Shown in pieces: positions 49,401 to 63,905 of a stretch of DNA of 64,000 bases. The translations under genes and the position numbers were made by a program. The stretch comes from Lineus longissimus (Eukaryota > Nemertea > Pilidiophora > Heteronemertea > Lineidae): assembly GCF_910592395.1 (NCBI RefSeq), contig NC_088309.1:4094501-4158500 (forward strand), written 5' to 3'. Numbering within the stretch: position 1 is the stretch's first letter; every line of letters starts with the position of its first letter. The notes beneath the pieces are model-generated. The model worked only from the letters and a program-made list of their open reading frames with translations, had not been told where the DNA came from and did not search any database.

Positions 49401-52400
49401 TTTAAGGAAAATGATGGAATTATAGCAAATTGTGTGGTAACCACGACGCTTAGAATTCCTTTGGTCGTTAAATAATTAACCATCCGAGTACTAAATGTCC
49501 ATTATGTAAGTAGAATCAAATCGATGGTCCACACTGAATGTTGTGCAAAAATATTTTTCGGTGCTTTCTTGACCGATATGTTACGTCCTCCAACACACAG
49601 CTATGATGCAAAACTATACAACAAAATGAATTTATTTCCTTTCCTTTTTTTGGCACTGAAGCATTTGAAAGGCACCCATTTTGATATGCACAGCCGTCCC
49701 AGCCCTCATTAACCCTGTTTGACTAATACACCGTCAGTTGGGTGGGAAAGGGTAAACTAGATGAGAACATTCTTAAAGGGACAACTTGGGCATGAGATAT
49801 GTTGGTTATTCATATATAAATGGCTTCCAGCAGGACCGCAACATCACCAAACAGGATCATTGTCCAAAGCTACCACGTAACACCGACGATATCAGCATTG
49901 GTGTGATACTACAGGTGGCGGCACATTGTGTCAAACAGGGCTACTATCCTCCTGGTCAGGTAAATCCCACGCCCAAATTGTCCCTTTCACATATCATACG
50001 CAAAAAGCTGTTCATCGTTCACTTCAACTGTCCCATCTAAACATGCTCTTCAGGTTTCGTTTCGTTTGCTTTTGCCTTTAAAAACTTTCGACTAGATTGC
50101 TGTGGGAATGATCACTTAAAACCGCGGCAGTGACAAAGCATGTCATGATTAAGCGTTTTCACAGTTATCGCCAAGTCATTCCATTATACATGTTGTTTCT
50201 TTAAAAATGTCGAACCTCAAACGAGTCCGTGTTTTATCAGAGCAAATAAAACCATGTCAGATTTTAACACATTCTCGAATCAAGTACAAAAGAGAAGGAC
50301 GACCCAAAAGTCAGTTATGCAGAAGTAATGATATTCACTTCAAATAACACTTGACATTTGATCCTGTTCTCAACAAATCTTGTTCTTTTATTTGTATAAT
50401 TTGCATTCAATAACCCGCGGGTTTATCATATTTACATTAGGACGCTTTTTGTTTGTGTTGGGCAAGGTTGACCAAAAACTCATTCAAAATTAGGGCAGTA
50501 CAGAGGTCACTATAGCACCGGGGTGGGAACGGGCAATCTAAAATCTGATAGGCCCACAGTTTCATGAAACGACCAATGTCTGGCGAAATAGCTTTCGCTC
50601 CCCAAACGTTGTAGGTTTGGAAGCGTGGCCCAGGCATAAGCAATCATCTGGCGCGTATACATAGTCATGTCGTTCCTTATAGACCTCTATAGCTTGCCCG
50701 CTTTTGAATCACGCAGATGACGATGCAGGCAAGATTATTTCATTTTCTTTACACACGATGCCCTAAAGAAGCAATATATCAATATTTGCAAGGTGATTAT
50801 TTATTGTCTGTCCATGAATGTGACGAATCAACCCCGAGGTTGTGAACCTGATAATATGCACTGGGCACATCTATTGTAATGGTCTAATAGTTGTTGTCTG
50901 AGAAACATGAACACACCAATAAACTAAGGTAAACATTTCACAAAATACTTGCTGAATTAGTCGGAGTATACCCCAAGGGTCTTTCTATGGTTTGATGCAT
51001 AAAATATACATGTTTAGCAATCCCTTGGTGCGTCGTCGCTTGATGATCGATTGGGCACATTATTCCTTTAAAAGTAAGTACCAGGTGCAAATAATTTCTT
51101 CATTTCTTTTTTTACAGCGGTACAGCACAACCTAGTACATCTCTACTAAAGACAATCTCACAACCATTCGCTCTGTATCATTTCAGTGGCCCATACCGAG
51201 GTATATGGTTATGGGTTCCGTCCCTACGAATACATGGCTCCACCACAGAGCAGCAACAGTACGGTGGAGCGCCAGGAGCAGATGTTTGGCATGTACAGCA
51301 TGAGGTCCTTCCTCCTACCAAAAGTCTATATCATTGTGTTCCAGCTTGCCGAACTTCTGGGGACCACTGCAAAACCATTTATGGTAGGTTCATGATCTCT
51401 GATACCAAATCCGAGTTACAAATAATACAGTCAGTTTCTTGATGTAATCAGCGTAGACCCAGCGGAGTGTTGGGGCATTATAACCAAGCTATTTGCTCCC
51501 CAGCCCTCTTCCAATCAATCGAAGTTTGAAACACGTCAAACACTTTATATATCAGAAGCTACGGAGTGCGTAGTAACGAAAACTTCGGGAATAACATCGA
51601 CTGCCTGTGAATCTGATCAATCTGATTCTTTTTCCCTTAAAGCTTGGTCGAGTGTTCCATGCGACCGTCGCATCTTTCCTGCCGGTGTCCGTCTACAAAT
51701 TCACCAAGTCCTTCCTCGGAGACAAGGACGTCGCCGCAGTCAGCGCTGTCCTCACTGCCTTTTCTGTCCATCTGGGAGTCCTAGGAACTCACACTCTAGT
51801 CAACAGTCTCTTAGCTCCAGTTTTTATTTACTGCCTGAAAGTCATCATCGATGAACTTGCCAACGCAGACGAAACGCTGTCAAGTTGTGACGACGGGCTA
51901 TCGGAAGGTGAATTGGTGGAGCCAAAGCAACTTGTTCCCGAGAGAACGCATTTAGATGGATATCCTAATTCCGCGCAGAGCACCTCTTTGGTGTCACGCA
52001 ATGGACATGGAAAGAATAGTCACAAAAATTCTTCGAATCCAGTATTACCGACAGTCAATGCCAATGGCAGCAGTAAAGTTTCAAGTGAGGGTGATGCGAA
52101 GTCCAATGGCAATACAACAACACACCTAGAGACTAATAACAACACTGTGGACAACGGTGGCAGTGTCTTTCACCATAGCAAGTGCAATGGACATTCTGTT
52201 CGCAACAAGGATGCGATATCATCAGTCAATCTTTTAAAAACATTGAGTGTGGGATTCGTCCTGGGTCTCCTAACTTATATTAGAGTGGATTTAATAGTCT
52301 TCTTGGGGGTAATGGCATTTACAATAAGTTTCCCGATTCACAAAAACTTTGCCAACAAACTTAAAGTCGTACTTTACATGATCCCCGGAGTAGCAGCGGC

Positions 52401-53652
52401 ATTTGTATTGGGCGGGGCAGACGACTTTTCAAATTACGGCCAATGGTTCATATCGCCAAGACAGTGGTTTAAATTCAATGTCTATCATAATTTCTCCAGT
52501 GCCTTATTTGGGGAATTCAGCAGCGGCTTTTACGTCGATAACTTCATCTTACATGGCATCTCTACAAAAATTCTCACCTGCCTTTGTCAACTCTTTCTAG
52601 TCATGGCTTTGCTCCCAATAAAGATGTACGGAGTTCGCCAGTATATTTGCGGCAAGTACGTAAAGCTATTTCTAGCAATGGCCGTACTCTTCATCATCTA
52701 TTCCATAAAATCACACAAAGAAGTGAGATTCCTTCATAATGTGATAGTCTTATTTATGATATTAAGTGGGACAGCCATTGTCTCTCTCTTACGCTCCCTC
52801 TACTCTCTACTCGCTGGCAGAATTGCCCTTTATTTATCAATATTTGCTCTTGTTGCAAACTTTTTGGTGAAATTCCCCACTCCAAAAGACCAGTCGACAG
52901 CGCAGTGGTCCTATCTCCAGATCTGGGATTCGAGCTATGCGAATGCCTGCTTTGACTTCATCGGTTCACAGGATGACGTTACCGGTGTCTTCAGCGACCG
53001 ATCCATCCACATGACTGCCGTTTACTCCCTGTTGCACAAGGATGTACCATTACTTGCAATAAATAAGAGAGAATTTCAAGAATATGACAAGAAAGCCAGG
53101 GTCAAGGTCATCTCTTCCGACTGGTTTTTTCCGAAGAGACAACTCCAGGTCTCCGTCATCGGACGGATGTCCAATTTTATCACAATCGAAAACGCGCCGC
53201 TGGTTGTCAAACACCTCATAGAAAACCCGAAATATAACTATTTAGTGATTCCAAAAGATGACCAAATAACCGAGCAAGGTTTTGATGAAGTATTTTCTTC
53301 AGGGAATATGAAGGTTATGAGAAGGTCAGACGACAGAAAAACAAATGAAAACTTAAGAAAACTTGGTGAGAAAATACCTCTCGGGACAAATGCAACTATT
53401 TTAGAATATGAAGGAAGCTGGCTTAATACGTTAGGTTTGTACGACTTGGCCATTAAAAGATTGGAACTGGCTTTGAAGCTTGATGCGAGCAGGGTCCGCA
53501 GTTATCAGTTGTTGACCATTTGTCTTGGCCACATTGGTCAGCAGGCGAAAGCTGGGGTGGTGTACAGTACGTGTAGGCAGCGATTCGGGAAATCTTGCGA
53601 CGTGCCTCAGCCGCGTGTTGTTCTCCACCAGGATTATGTCTTGAAGATTTGA
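46418..53652 (+). CDS. GT22 family mannosyltransferase (PIG-B/PIG-Z-like) with extra C-terminal domain
   Basis: Exons 46418-46664, 51187-51383 and 51643-53652 join into 817 codons plus TGA. ATG 46418 is the first start after an in-frame TGA. HPDEVYQSLEVAH spans exons 1-2 (from residue 73); HPDE is the GT22 family's lumenal active-site motif. SHKEVRFL (about 505-512) matches the conserved HKE-RFL motif. Several membrane segments lie between. GT22 enzymes move mannose from dolichol-phosphate-mannose in the ER, to GPI precursors (PIG-B, PIG-Z) or N-glycan precursors (ALG9, ALG12). SLEVAH and RSFLLP look more like PIG-B; the subtype is not certain. Odd: residues about 218-341 are a Ser/Asn/Gly-rich insert, and about 300 residues follow the last membrane part, with a TPR-like stretch at about 740-786. 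Usual family length is 500-600. Intron 1 is 4.5 kb with no gene seen. Confidence 0.82.
46665..51186 (+). other. Large first intron of the GT22 gene
   Basis: This 4.5-kb interval lies between GTATGT at 46665 and the acceptor TTTCAG before 51187. Open frames within are short and lack recognisable motifs. I saw no nested gene on either strand. Confidence 0.6.
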
Positions 53653-53757
53653 TATGATTATGTCATACCAGAAATACCAAGCTGGTGGACTGCGCAGTTA
53701 GTGACTGGTTGTATTTTATTCAACGATTTTCATGTTATTAGCTTCGATATGTTGTGA

Positions 53758-53763
53758 AATAAA
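53758..53763 (+). terminator. Polyadenylation signal of the GT22 gene
   Basis: AATAAA lies 106 bases after the stop codon. Confidence 0.55.
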
Positions 53764-54341
53764 TAGGAGAGACCTATTGGCGACTTCGTGTGAACTTAGT
53801 AAGTGCTGCCTATATACTCGAGTCGCTTAAAATAGCGCACGTGTCCGGGATGCGTATACGCTCAAAAAGCTGAATCAAACCCAACGCATTCGCAATCCCT
53901 GTTTTTGGTCCTTGACAATCATACGTTTTGTTTATACATAGTTTTGTGCTTGTTTTTGATTGAAATAAATCGGTTTTCCTGACATGTTATTTGTGTTTTT
54001 GATTGATTTGCTTTAATAAAGGTTCCAATCCTTCTGCGCTGACAACGACACTAGAGAAACGGAAGTCTGATGCCCAAACACCTACAATAATACATATCAA
54101 GACTGTTTTACTTGGCAGTATCAAGGGTCTTAGGTTTCTAATCAGACTGCTTGCGTCATTCTGTGCTCAAGCAAACTCCAACGAGATGGAGTCGATCTCT
54201 GGCTCATTAGCTGTGTGGACAACATATATTTCGTCTCCAAATGAAAAGTTCACCCAATTCTCTTGCCAGATGGATAATGCACTCGTACTTTCAAACCACT
54301 TAAGTAGGCTACCAGGAGTAACACTAACACTAGAAAGTGAC

Positions 54342-54500
54342 GGTGGCGCCCTCTAGGATTCAAATATCACCATATCCCCCTTTATATCGAGAGATATTCC
54401 CATTTGGCAGAGTACCACATCCGGTGGAAATATCGACAAATTTCTCCTTTAACAACAGACTTCCCCTTTAACATAAGTTACTGGCGGTGGCGCCCTCTAA
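54342..54500. promoter_or_regulatory. Paired GGTGGCGCCCTCTA motifs upstream of PELO
   Basis: GGTGGCGCCCTCTAGG (54342-54357) and GGTGGCGCCCTCTAAGG (from about 54486) lie about 145 bases apart in the same orientation, 320-480 bases before the PELO start codon. Their reverse complement contains AGAGGGCGC, which fits the core of the CTCF consensus. Function is inferred only. Confidence 0.4.
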
Positions 54501-54821
54501 GGTCGAAAGATCGACAGATAGTTGTGAAGAAAAGCTTCAACTGTCATTGGATTGCCCCACCTGGAAAAATTGGCATGTGGGTATGTGGGTATGTGGTATG
54601 TATGTGGATGTGGTTTTAGATACTGCCTATTTGGTTGCATCAGCCATAGCGTCCTCAATTCTTAAACGTAGGTGAAGAACGTAAGCTTTCGAAACATCTC
54701 TAATGTCATAGGTTAATCCAGCCAACGCCACCTGGAATGCCCACATGAACTAAATATTGCGCCACGAAATGCCGAGTGTTGATATTGACATCATGCACAT
54801 TACTTCAAACTTTTTTGAAAG

Positions 54822-57800
54822 ATGAAGTTGGTTCACAAGGATATTGATAAAGGGGGATCAGGGTAAGAACCCTAAGGGTATTCAGAAGCTTTGACGTGAC
54901 TGATTAATCAATCCGGAAGGCTGGATTTGAGGCCGTCCGAGTTTAGATCTTGTTCGTGAAATTGCACTACAGTTTTGTATGTCATCCACCAGGGCACCTA
55001 TTATCGGAACTACATGTAGACAGATGTCTAACCCCACCCCTAACCCTGGGCCTGGCCGGCCGGGCGAGGAAAACCAAAAAGGTTGTTGTTAGTACATGTA
55101 TAGCTGCAGGCCCCTGAAACCTAGTTAGTGGGATTATCGGACTAAACAGTGGGATATTATTAAGCCAGGATAGTACTATGAGAAGAATATCTTAGACTAA
55201 TCCCGCTAACTAGGCCTCGGGGGGGGGGGGGGCTATGGTATAGCCTAGGTATAGCGCAAAGGTCAAGCCAGGCCAGCTGTCAATCTCCACTAGAACTGGT
55301 ATTATGAATCTGATTCTTGCTGTAACTTTGACAGGTCAGTGACCCTGATCCCGGAAGAGTCTGAAGATATGTGGCATGCATACAACCTGGTCTCTGTTGG
55401 GGACAGTATAAGGTCAACTACAATTAGGTAAGTGTCGTATCAGTGATGACTGATTCTGATTCATCATAACAGGGATCAAAGTTCACCATTAGAAATGAGC
55501 CATTAGGTAGACACATCTACAAATGGGTGAAGCCATGACATGTTTTTAGTAGCATAGGCAAAATTTAGGCGATATAGACTGACAGACATGCTGTTCTTAT
55601 GGGCTAAGCCAAGCTAAGCTGCGCAAATTGTGCCAGGACTTACATCATATCTTGATTTGTGCTAATAGTTTTGTTTTCTTCAGGAAAGTAACAACAGAAT
55701 CAGCCACAGGCAGCACTGCTAGTAATAAAGTCCGTACCACATTGACTGTCACCGTGGAAGGAATAGACTTCGACACTCAAGCTTGTATGTTGCGTGTCAA
55801 AGGTAGAAATATAGAAGAAAATCAATATGTCAAAGTAAGTACTGTGTTACTTGCCTGTGGAGAGAGTGATGACAAAATCCATCTATTTATATAACTATTT
55901 GATCAACTCAGCTCTATAGACGTTCTTCACGTCACGTCACAACGTGACGTTTTGACGGCCACCTGCCATTGCATTTCCTTTACATGGTAACCACGTGTGA
56001 CGGCCAATATGGCAGTGCAAAACATCATCATGTGACGTCAGTGAAGAGGATTTGCACAATGCTCTATTCAACAGACTGATGTTCATATCTTTAAAAGTGT
56101 TTCTCATAACTTTTGGTTCATTTCAGATGGGTGCTTATCACACGCTAGATCTTGAACTCAATAGGAAGTTTTCTTTAGCCAAACATGAATGGGATTCTAT
56201 AGCTCTTGAAAGGATAGGTGAGTCAATGGGATATTTAGCTATTTCTTGGTAGGTGAAGACTGTCACTGTTACAGTGTTCCTATGGCTAGGGTTTACATTG
56301 AATTCATGTTGTCACTTTTTCTATGTATTTTAAAGACATTATCACCTCTTCTGTTTTTCTATTCAGAGCTGGCAACAGATCCAACCCAAAAAGCCGATGT
56401 AGCTGCTGTTGTGATGCAAGAAGGATTAGCCCATATTTGCCTCGTCACTGGAAGTATGACATTAGTTAGAGCCAAAATAGAAGTTGGCATACCTCGGAAA
56501 AGGAAAGGCATGTGCTCTCAGCATGATAAGGTAAGCTTGTGAAATCACTTTTTAGATTGATGTAAATTTCTGGCCTTTATTTCTGAAGCAAACTTAGTTA
56601 GACAGTTTAAGTGGTTTTAGGACCTGGAAATAGTGCCAAAATATGTCAAGAGTCATATCTGATTGTTCTGATTTCCTTTCTCTGTTTTAGGGGCTGACAA
56701 GGTTTTATGATCAGGTGATACAAGGAATTGTACGACATGTCAATTTTGACAGTAAGTCACATCTCGATTTCTGCTTAAGGATTATTTCAATGACAAATTG
56801 ACTTAAGAAATGACTCTTTTTGAAGGAATTTTATGCCACTGTGGTGTTTTTGTCGTCTTGAAGCCTTTGCTTACTCTGATGCCGACACAAACCAGGTACA
56901 CCAAAGCTGTGTACATCCCTTGTGTAATTCTGATTCTAAATCATCTTCTTGGGTATGGGCCCACATTCATATCTGGATAAAGATTACCATTGTCCTAAGG
57001 AAGTTGCATAAAAGTCAGTGTCGCCTTTTTTTGCAGTTGTCAAGTGTTGCTTAGTAGCAAGTCCTGGCTTTGTAAAAGTGAGTATACTGCTACACTGAAA
57101 CAAGAACTTTTGCAATAATAGTGCAACCACAACAGCAGCAGGGAACTTGCCCCTGTTAAAAAAGAGGTTCTTCATTGCAAAATGTTGTTATCACCTCTTA
57201 GTAAAATAAGTGATGTGGAGTGAAAGAAAAGGTACATTGCCGTTTGAGTAAGAGTTGGGTAAGAATGGATATGCCCCTCCAAAGTGTCAGTTTGTCTCAT
57301 TCCGAATCTGTTCTTCTTACCTTTTACAGGACCAGTTCTATGAATACATGTTTGTACAAGCAGTGAAGTTGGACCAAAAGGAGCTTCTTCAAAATAAATC
57401 TAAATTTGTATTGATACACTCGTCCTCAGGATTCAAACACTCTTTAAAAGGTATGTAATAGTCCATAGCATGATGTCGTAATACACTGTTCATTGGTGAC
57501 AAACGAGGCATTAGATTTATTTGTCTACAATTCAGTTAAACTTTTATGTTTGCACAAACCGTCTGGTTGAGCATTGGAAATCAATATTTGCTTTTCGTCC
57601 ATTGCAGAGGTTTTATGTGATCCTGCAGTGCAGTCAAAACTTGCCGACACCAAAGCTGCTTCTGAAGTGAGGGCATTAGATGATTTCTACCAGATGTTAC
57701 AGAATGATCCTCACAGGGCATTTTATAGGTAGGTGGGTGAGGAAAATCTGTTCTGTTATCAAAAAGATTAACTAGCGACTGACAAATGCCGTCCTATTAC

Positions 57801-58955
57801 TAGATAGGTGTCCTGAATACAGAGGTCAAATTGAATGCAAATGACTAGTCTGGAACCAAAATCAGTGTCCCTAATAGACAAGGTGTTCTGCCAACAGAGG
57901 TATCCACTAAGGGGATCCACTGCAAAGAAGCTTTAAATGAGAACTTTCTACTATCGCAAATCAATCTAGCAGTTATCTACTGAATGTGTTTCCAAAGGTC
58001 CCAGCATCAGTCTTACCTTGGTGGCCATAAGGAATGTTGTCTTATTTGATTTTTGATTTCAGTATCAAGCATGTGGAACATGCCAATGAGGCTCAGGCCA
58101 TCGAGACGCTATTAGTATCAGATGAACTCTTTAGGTAGGTTTTGGTCGTTTCCCCTTCAATATTTCTCATGCCAAAAACCTTTTTACTGAGCGACCTAAT
58201 TGTCCATTGGAAAAAGTAAGAGAGGCAAAGATCCCAATAGAGTATTCCGTATTGTTATTCATTTAAGTAGTATAAAAGAGCAATGATAAGTCTGGGCCAC
58301 AAGGGCCAGGCCAGCGAAGCCTCCTATTACAGCACATATACAAGGAATAGACGTAATGGCTAATTCTTTCCTAATGTTTGTCTAAATGTATGGAAGTAAT
58401 ATTCTGCATACTGTATATGGAGAGTCTTATATGCTCACTTCAATTTCCAGGTCAAGTAATTTAGATGATAGAAAACGCTATGTTCGGTTGGTGGACAGTG
58501 TCCGAGAATCGGGCGGTGATGTTAAGATATTTTCAAGTTTACATGTATCTGGAGAACGTAAGTTTATTGTGAATTGTATCAACAATTCATCTTGATCATT
58601 GGTATATTGATGTTACTTAGTGAGGAGTCTTTAAATTCTGCTGGTCACACGTTATTGCATATCTGTGACCTGATGGAGACTGTACTTAACACAGAGTTGC
58701 TGGGCACTAGATCTTTCTCATGGTGGAGTCCAAGCCCCAGAGTGTCCATGAGAAAGAGAAGCTACATATAGCCAGTGCGCGAGGACAGAGCCATGATCCT
58801 GGGATATAAGTGTTCTGATTGGAGTAATTTTAGTTCTCAACATTATCAAATCTCCTGTTTCAGAATTAGGTCAATTATCAGGAGTAGCTGCCATATTACG
58901 GTTTCCGATTCAAGATCCGGATGAAGATGAAACGTCAAGTAGTGATGAGGATTAG
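54822..58955 (+). CDS. PELO: Pelota (Dom34), ribosome rescue factor, 12 exons, complete
   Basis: Exons: 54822-54862, 55335-55427, 55684-55834, 56127-56217, 56367-56530, 56691-56751, 57037-57077, 57330-57450, 57608-57728, 58063-58134, 58451-58557, 58864-58955. They join into 384 codons plus TAG; human PELO has 385. The start MKLVHKDI matches the family N-terminus. Order of domains: an Sm-like N-domain (to about 130), then the central and C-terminal eRF1-like domains. The GGQ motif of eRF1 is absent, as expected. The C-terminus is acidic ([13 protein letters not shown]). With the GTPase HBS1 and ABCE1 it splits ribosomes stalled at the 3' end of mRNAs in no-go and non-stop decay. All splice phases fit. 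Confidence 0.97.
55219..55232. repeat. G14 homopolymer in PELO intron 1
   Basis: A run of 14 G lies about 100 bases before PELO exon 2. Its exact length may be affected by sequencing error. Confidence 0.8.
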
Positions 58956-59930
58956 ACTTGGACTTGGACATGGACATATAGAGTACAGACTTGTTATCCC
59001 ACTACGTGCATCTGGAGGAACTTTAGTTCAGCAGTCCCTCTAAATGAAACAAAAATCTGTAGGCAACAACTATTGTCCAGAATTCTGGGGAAGTTTGGGT
59101 GAAATTCACGAGGGAAGGTCTTTTTAAAGGACTTTGGATTTCGCTGGGACATCAGTTGACATGTGCACTTCTCTTCATGTGTGGTTACATCTGGTGGTTA
59201 TGTTGTGGAACATCCCTCTACCAAGAAGGCATGGTGACCTTTATTCCAGATGGGTCTGATTATTTTGTTTCTTTCACTTGTTAAGTTATATGTGTAACTG
59301 TATGAAATGGTTATAAAATGTTATTAATGATTTATTGGCATCAAATGATATGGTGGCCAAACATCTTTGCAACATAAGTACATGTATATGATAAGGGCTT
59401 ATAAATGTTTGATGTAAATAGGAATTATAACTGTATGGTATTTAGGTCTGGTAGCTGTGAACCAGTGGACAACACTGTAATCCAAGAAGTGATTACTGGC
59501 TGTATTTTCTTGATTACCCTGGCATCTTCTGCATTTTAGCTATGAAAATAGGACATCAGAATCGTGCTTTGAGATCTTCTCACAACTTTGTGATCTGTTG
59601 ATATCAATAAACTTGGTACATGTAGATGGCGAATTATTCTTTCTTCGGGTAACATAGCATACATGTACGTAGCTAGGGTTTGGACGAAGGACCACATGAT
59701 GAAAATGGCGATGTAGTTGAATGAGCCCAGAATAATTTCCTGAAGAATTTTATGGAAATATGCAAGTTGTAGTGAGAAAAAAAATGTTCCCTTGCTGGTG
59801 TGGTTTACTGTCATGTGGCATCATTTTGTTGTTTGACTGCAGAATGTTATATGCTTATGATATCATATTATCGTCCTATCTCCATAAAAGTAATAAAGAT
59901 ATTCAGAGCTGTTGAAAATTAGTCTCGTGT
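58956..59930 (+). other. PELO 3' UTR
   Basis: No coding exon follows the stop codon. AATAAA at 59892-59897 is a likely end, giving a 3' UTR of about 0.95 kb. Confidence 0.5.
59892..59897 (+). terminator. Candidate polyadenylation signal of PELO
   Basis: AATAAA within TAATAAAGATATTC. It lies about 490 bases from the converging POLD4 signal. Confidence 0.55.
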
Positions 59931-60234
59931 TTCTTTCAGAGACTACATCTACATCCACCATTTCGTACCTATCCTGTCATTCTGGTTCTGACTTTGTCCT
60001 TAAATTACTGATTGGAAAACACAGTCTTGAGGATCTTGTCTCACTAAAAGTAAATACATGCATGTGATCTAGTCCATGAAGAAGGGCTGGGGATGCTGGA
60101 TTTGTTACACCCCATAAGCACTATGGACGAATACTGGTATTGACAGGCAAAGTGTGTAAAGAGTCTCTTCTGCACTCGCTCTTCAAGAGTGAATGCAGAA
60201 GTCTCATTCGTAGGATAAAGGATGTAGGATCTAT

Positions 60235-60318
60235 AACAGTGACCCTTCTGAGAGTTGAACTCAAGACCTCCTGATTATGAGCTAGCTGAGGCCCTACCAC
60301 TATGCTATTAATCTCCCA
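60235..60318 (-). repeat. tRNA-derived SINE head between PELO and POLD4
   Basis: On the minus strand TAGCATAGTGGTAGGGC (A-box-like, 60291-60307) and GAGTTCAACTC (B-box-like, 60251-60261) have tRNA spacing. The flanks do not form a clean acceptor stem, so a SINE remnant is favoured. Confidence 0.65.
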
Positions 60319-60386
60319 ACACAAGAAAATCAAGATGCTTGCATGAAACAAGATGAGAGAAAGACATGTTTCTGTAAATATATAGT

Positions 60387-60392
60387 TTTATT
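60387..60392 (-). terminator. Candidate polyadenylation signal of POLD4
   Basis: TTTATT on the plus strand, which is AATAAA on the minus strand, lies about 640 bases after the POLD4 stop codon. No coding exon lies between. Confidence 0.45.
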
Positions 60393-61025
60393 GTATAAAT
60401 GTATATATCAAATCATTCTACACTTAATGAAGAAACAATGATGTCCTACAACCAGTAATAGTATGCTACATGGCAGGTAGTATGCTACATGTATATGTAC
60501 AGTAACTCGATAATGATACACTGATATCATAAACAAAGACGCTTCAAGAAAGTTAAATTTGAGGGCAGTCGGCCCTTTACATTTGATGATGGGCAACAAA
60601 AGAAACACTTTTATCAGGAGAGTTAATCTTTAACATTAAGATATATGAATATTTAGTTGAAAATGTCTGTGATTGTAATTTCAACTGGGTGATATCTTTG
60701 GATGAAATATTGCACAAAACTGACAGGATTCATTTCCCAAGTCATGTCCTTTTTTCAATTGGAACGTTGTTCTTGAAGAGACAGCCTCACAGTATGTTGT
60801 ATTCATGCCACAGGCTGAAAAGAAGCAATTAAGATCTTAATAATTTCATGACAACAACTCTGAATATCTTGTTGTAGCTTTATAACTAAAACAGGAAAAG
60901 CTATTGATCGTCATTGTGTGTCTTAGTCCAGATCTTATAGCTGGTGCTGGTGTCTGGGTGGGCAGTATTCTTTCTTCAGGAGTCTCATCCTGGAATTCAC
61001 AGCCTATCTAACTTGTGACCTTAAC

Positions 61026-61568
61026 TTACCACTCTGTGTAGGATTTCTCCTTCTGATGCTGCTCGATCATATCTTTCACACTCTCTGGAGGATTTAACCC
61101 ATGTTTGTCGGCTCTCTTCCAGCGCTCCATCCTTGTGATTCCCATGCATGGCCCATATTCCCAGTTCAGATCAAACTCTTTCAATGTCTTATGATCTTCA
61201 TCATCTTCTTTCTTACTGGTGCTTGGTTTGGCTACACCTGAAATCATCCAATAAAGATTTTATTACTATAAATGTTAAAATATGTACGGTACTGAGTTGA
61301 GAGCTGCATGAGCGCGTGACAAGACAAGACTGGTTTTCCATCTGATATAAACACAAGGAGCAGAGACAGGAGATAAATCTTACATTATTGACGGTGAAGT
61401 AAATGACACCAAAATATACCAATAATGTGTTCAAAATCAAAATACATGATCCTCACCTTTTTTGGCTGGCTTTGTTTTTGTGTATGGTTTGCTGCTTGAT
61501 GATGCAGTGCCACTGGACCTTGTCTTCCTCTGTTGAAATGTATCAGTAATGCGGCTTTTTGATGCCAT
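61026..61568 (-). CDS. POLD4: DNA polymerase delta subunit 4 (p12), 2 exons, complete
   Basis: Exons in transcript order 61568-61457 and 61237-61026 join into 107 codons plus TAA, the same length as human POLD4. The N-terminus MASKSRITDTF resembles the human RKRLITDSY region, a PCNA-interacting (PIP-like) motif. The C-terminal half carries the conserved FDLNWEYGPCMGITRMERWKR block and then GLNPPESV. p12 is the smallest subunit of DNA polymerase delta; it stabilises the complex and is degraded after DNA damage in mammals. The gene faces away from NDUFS8. Confidence 0.95.
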
Positions 61569-61815
61569 TCTTCTGCTTGTTCCTCTCACTCAATAGTACA
61601 CCAAGGTTATCTGCAACAAATCGAAGAGATTGTCTCGAAAAATGCTGAGTGTGAAACAATATTGTGCAAGAAAGCATCAGACAAGTATCAGCATGTTTTT
61701 GTTTTGATGAGGCCCTTTAAACTGGTGGTTGCTCTTGTCGTATGCAATACACTCATTTTATTGCATGTAGAGTGGATATCGAACTCGTCGTGGCGGTGGC
61801 AGCACTGTTGCTAAA
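61569..61815. promoter_or_regulatory. Bidirectional promoter between POLD4 and NDUFS8
   Basis: Only 247 bases separate the two start codons, which point away from each other. Both promoters and 5' UTRs must share this space, unless there are unseen 5' exons. No clear TATA box was seen on either side. Confidence 0.6.
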
Positions 61816-63899
<2,084 letters not shown>

Positions 63900-63901
<2 letters not shown>

Positions 63902-63905
63902 TAAA
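63900..63905 (+). terminator. Candidate polyadenylation signal overlapping the NDUFS8 stop codon
   Basis: The sequence around the stop reads TAATAAATAAAC, so AATAAA begins on the second base of the stop codon. Whether it is used is not visible; cleavage here would leave almost no 3' UTR. Confidence 0.4.
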
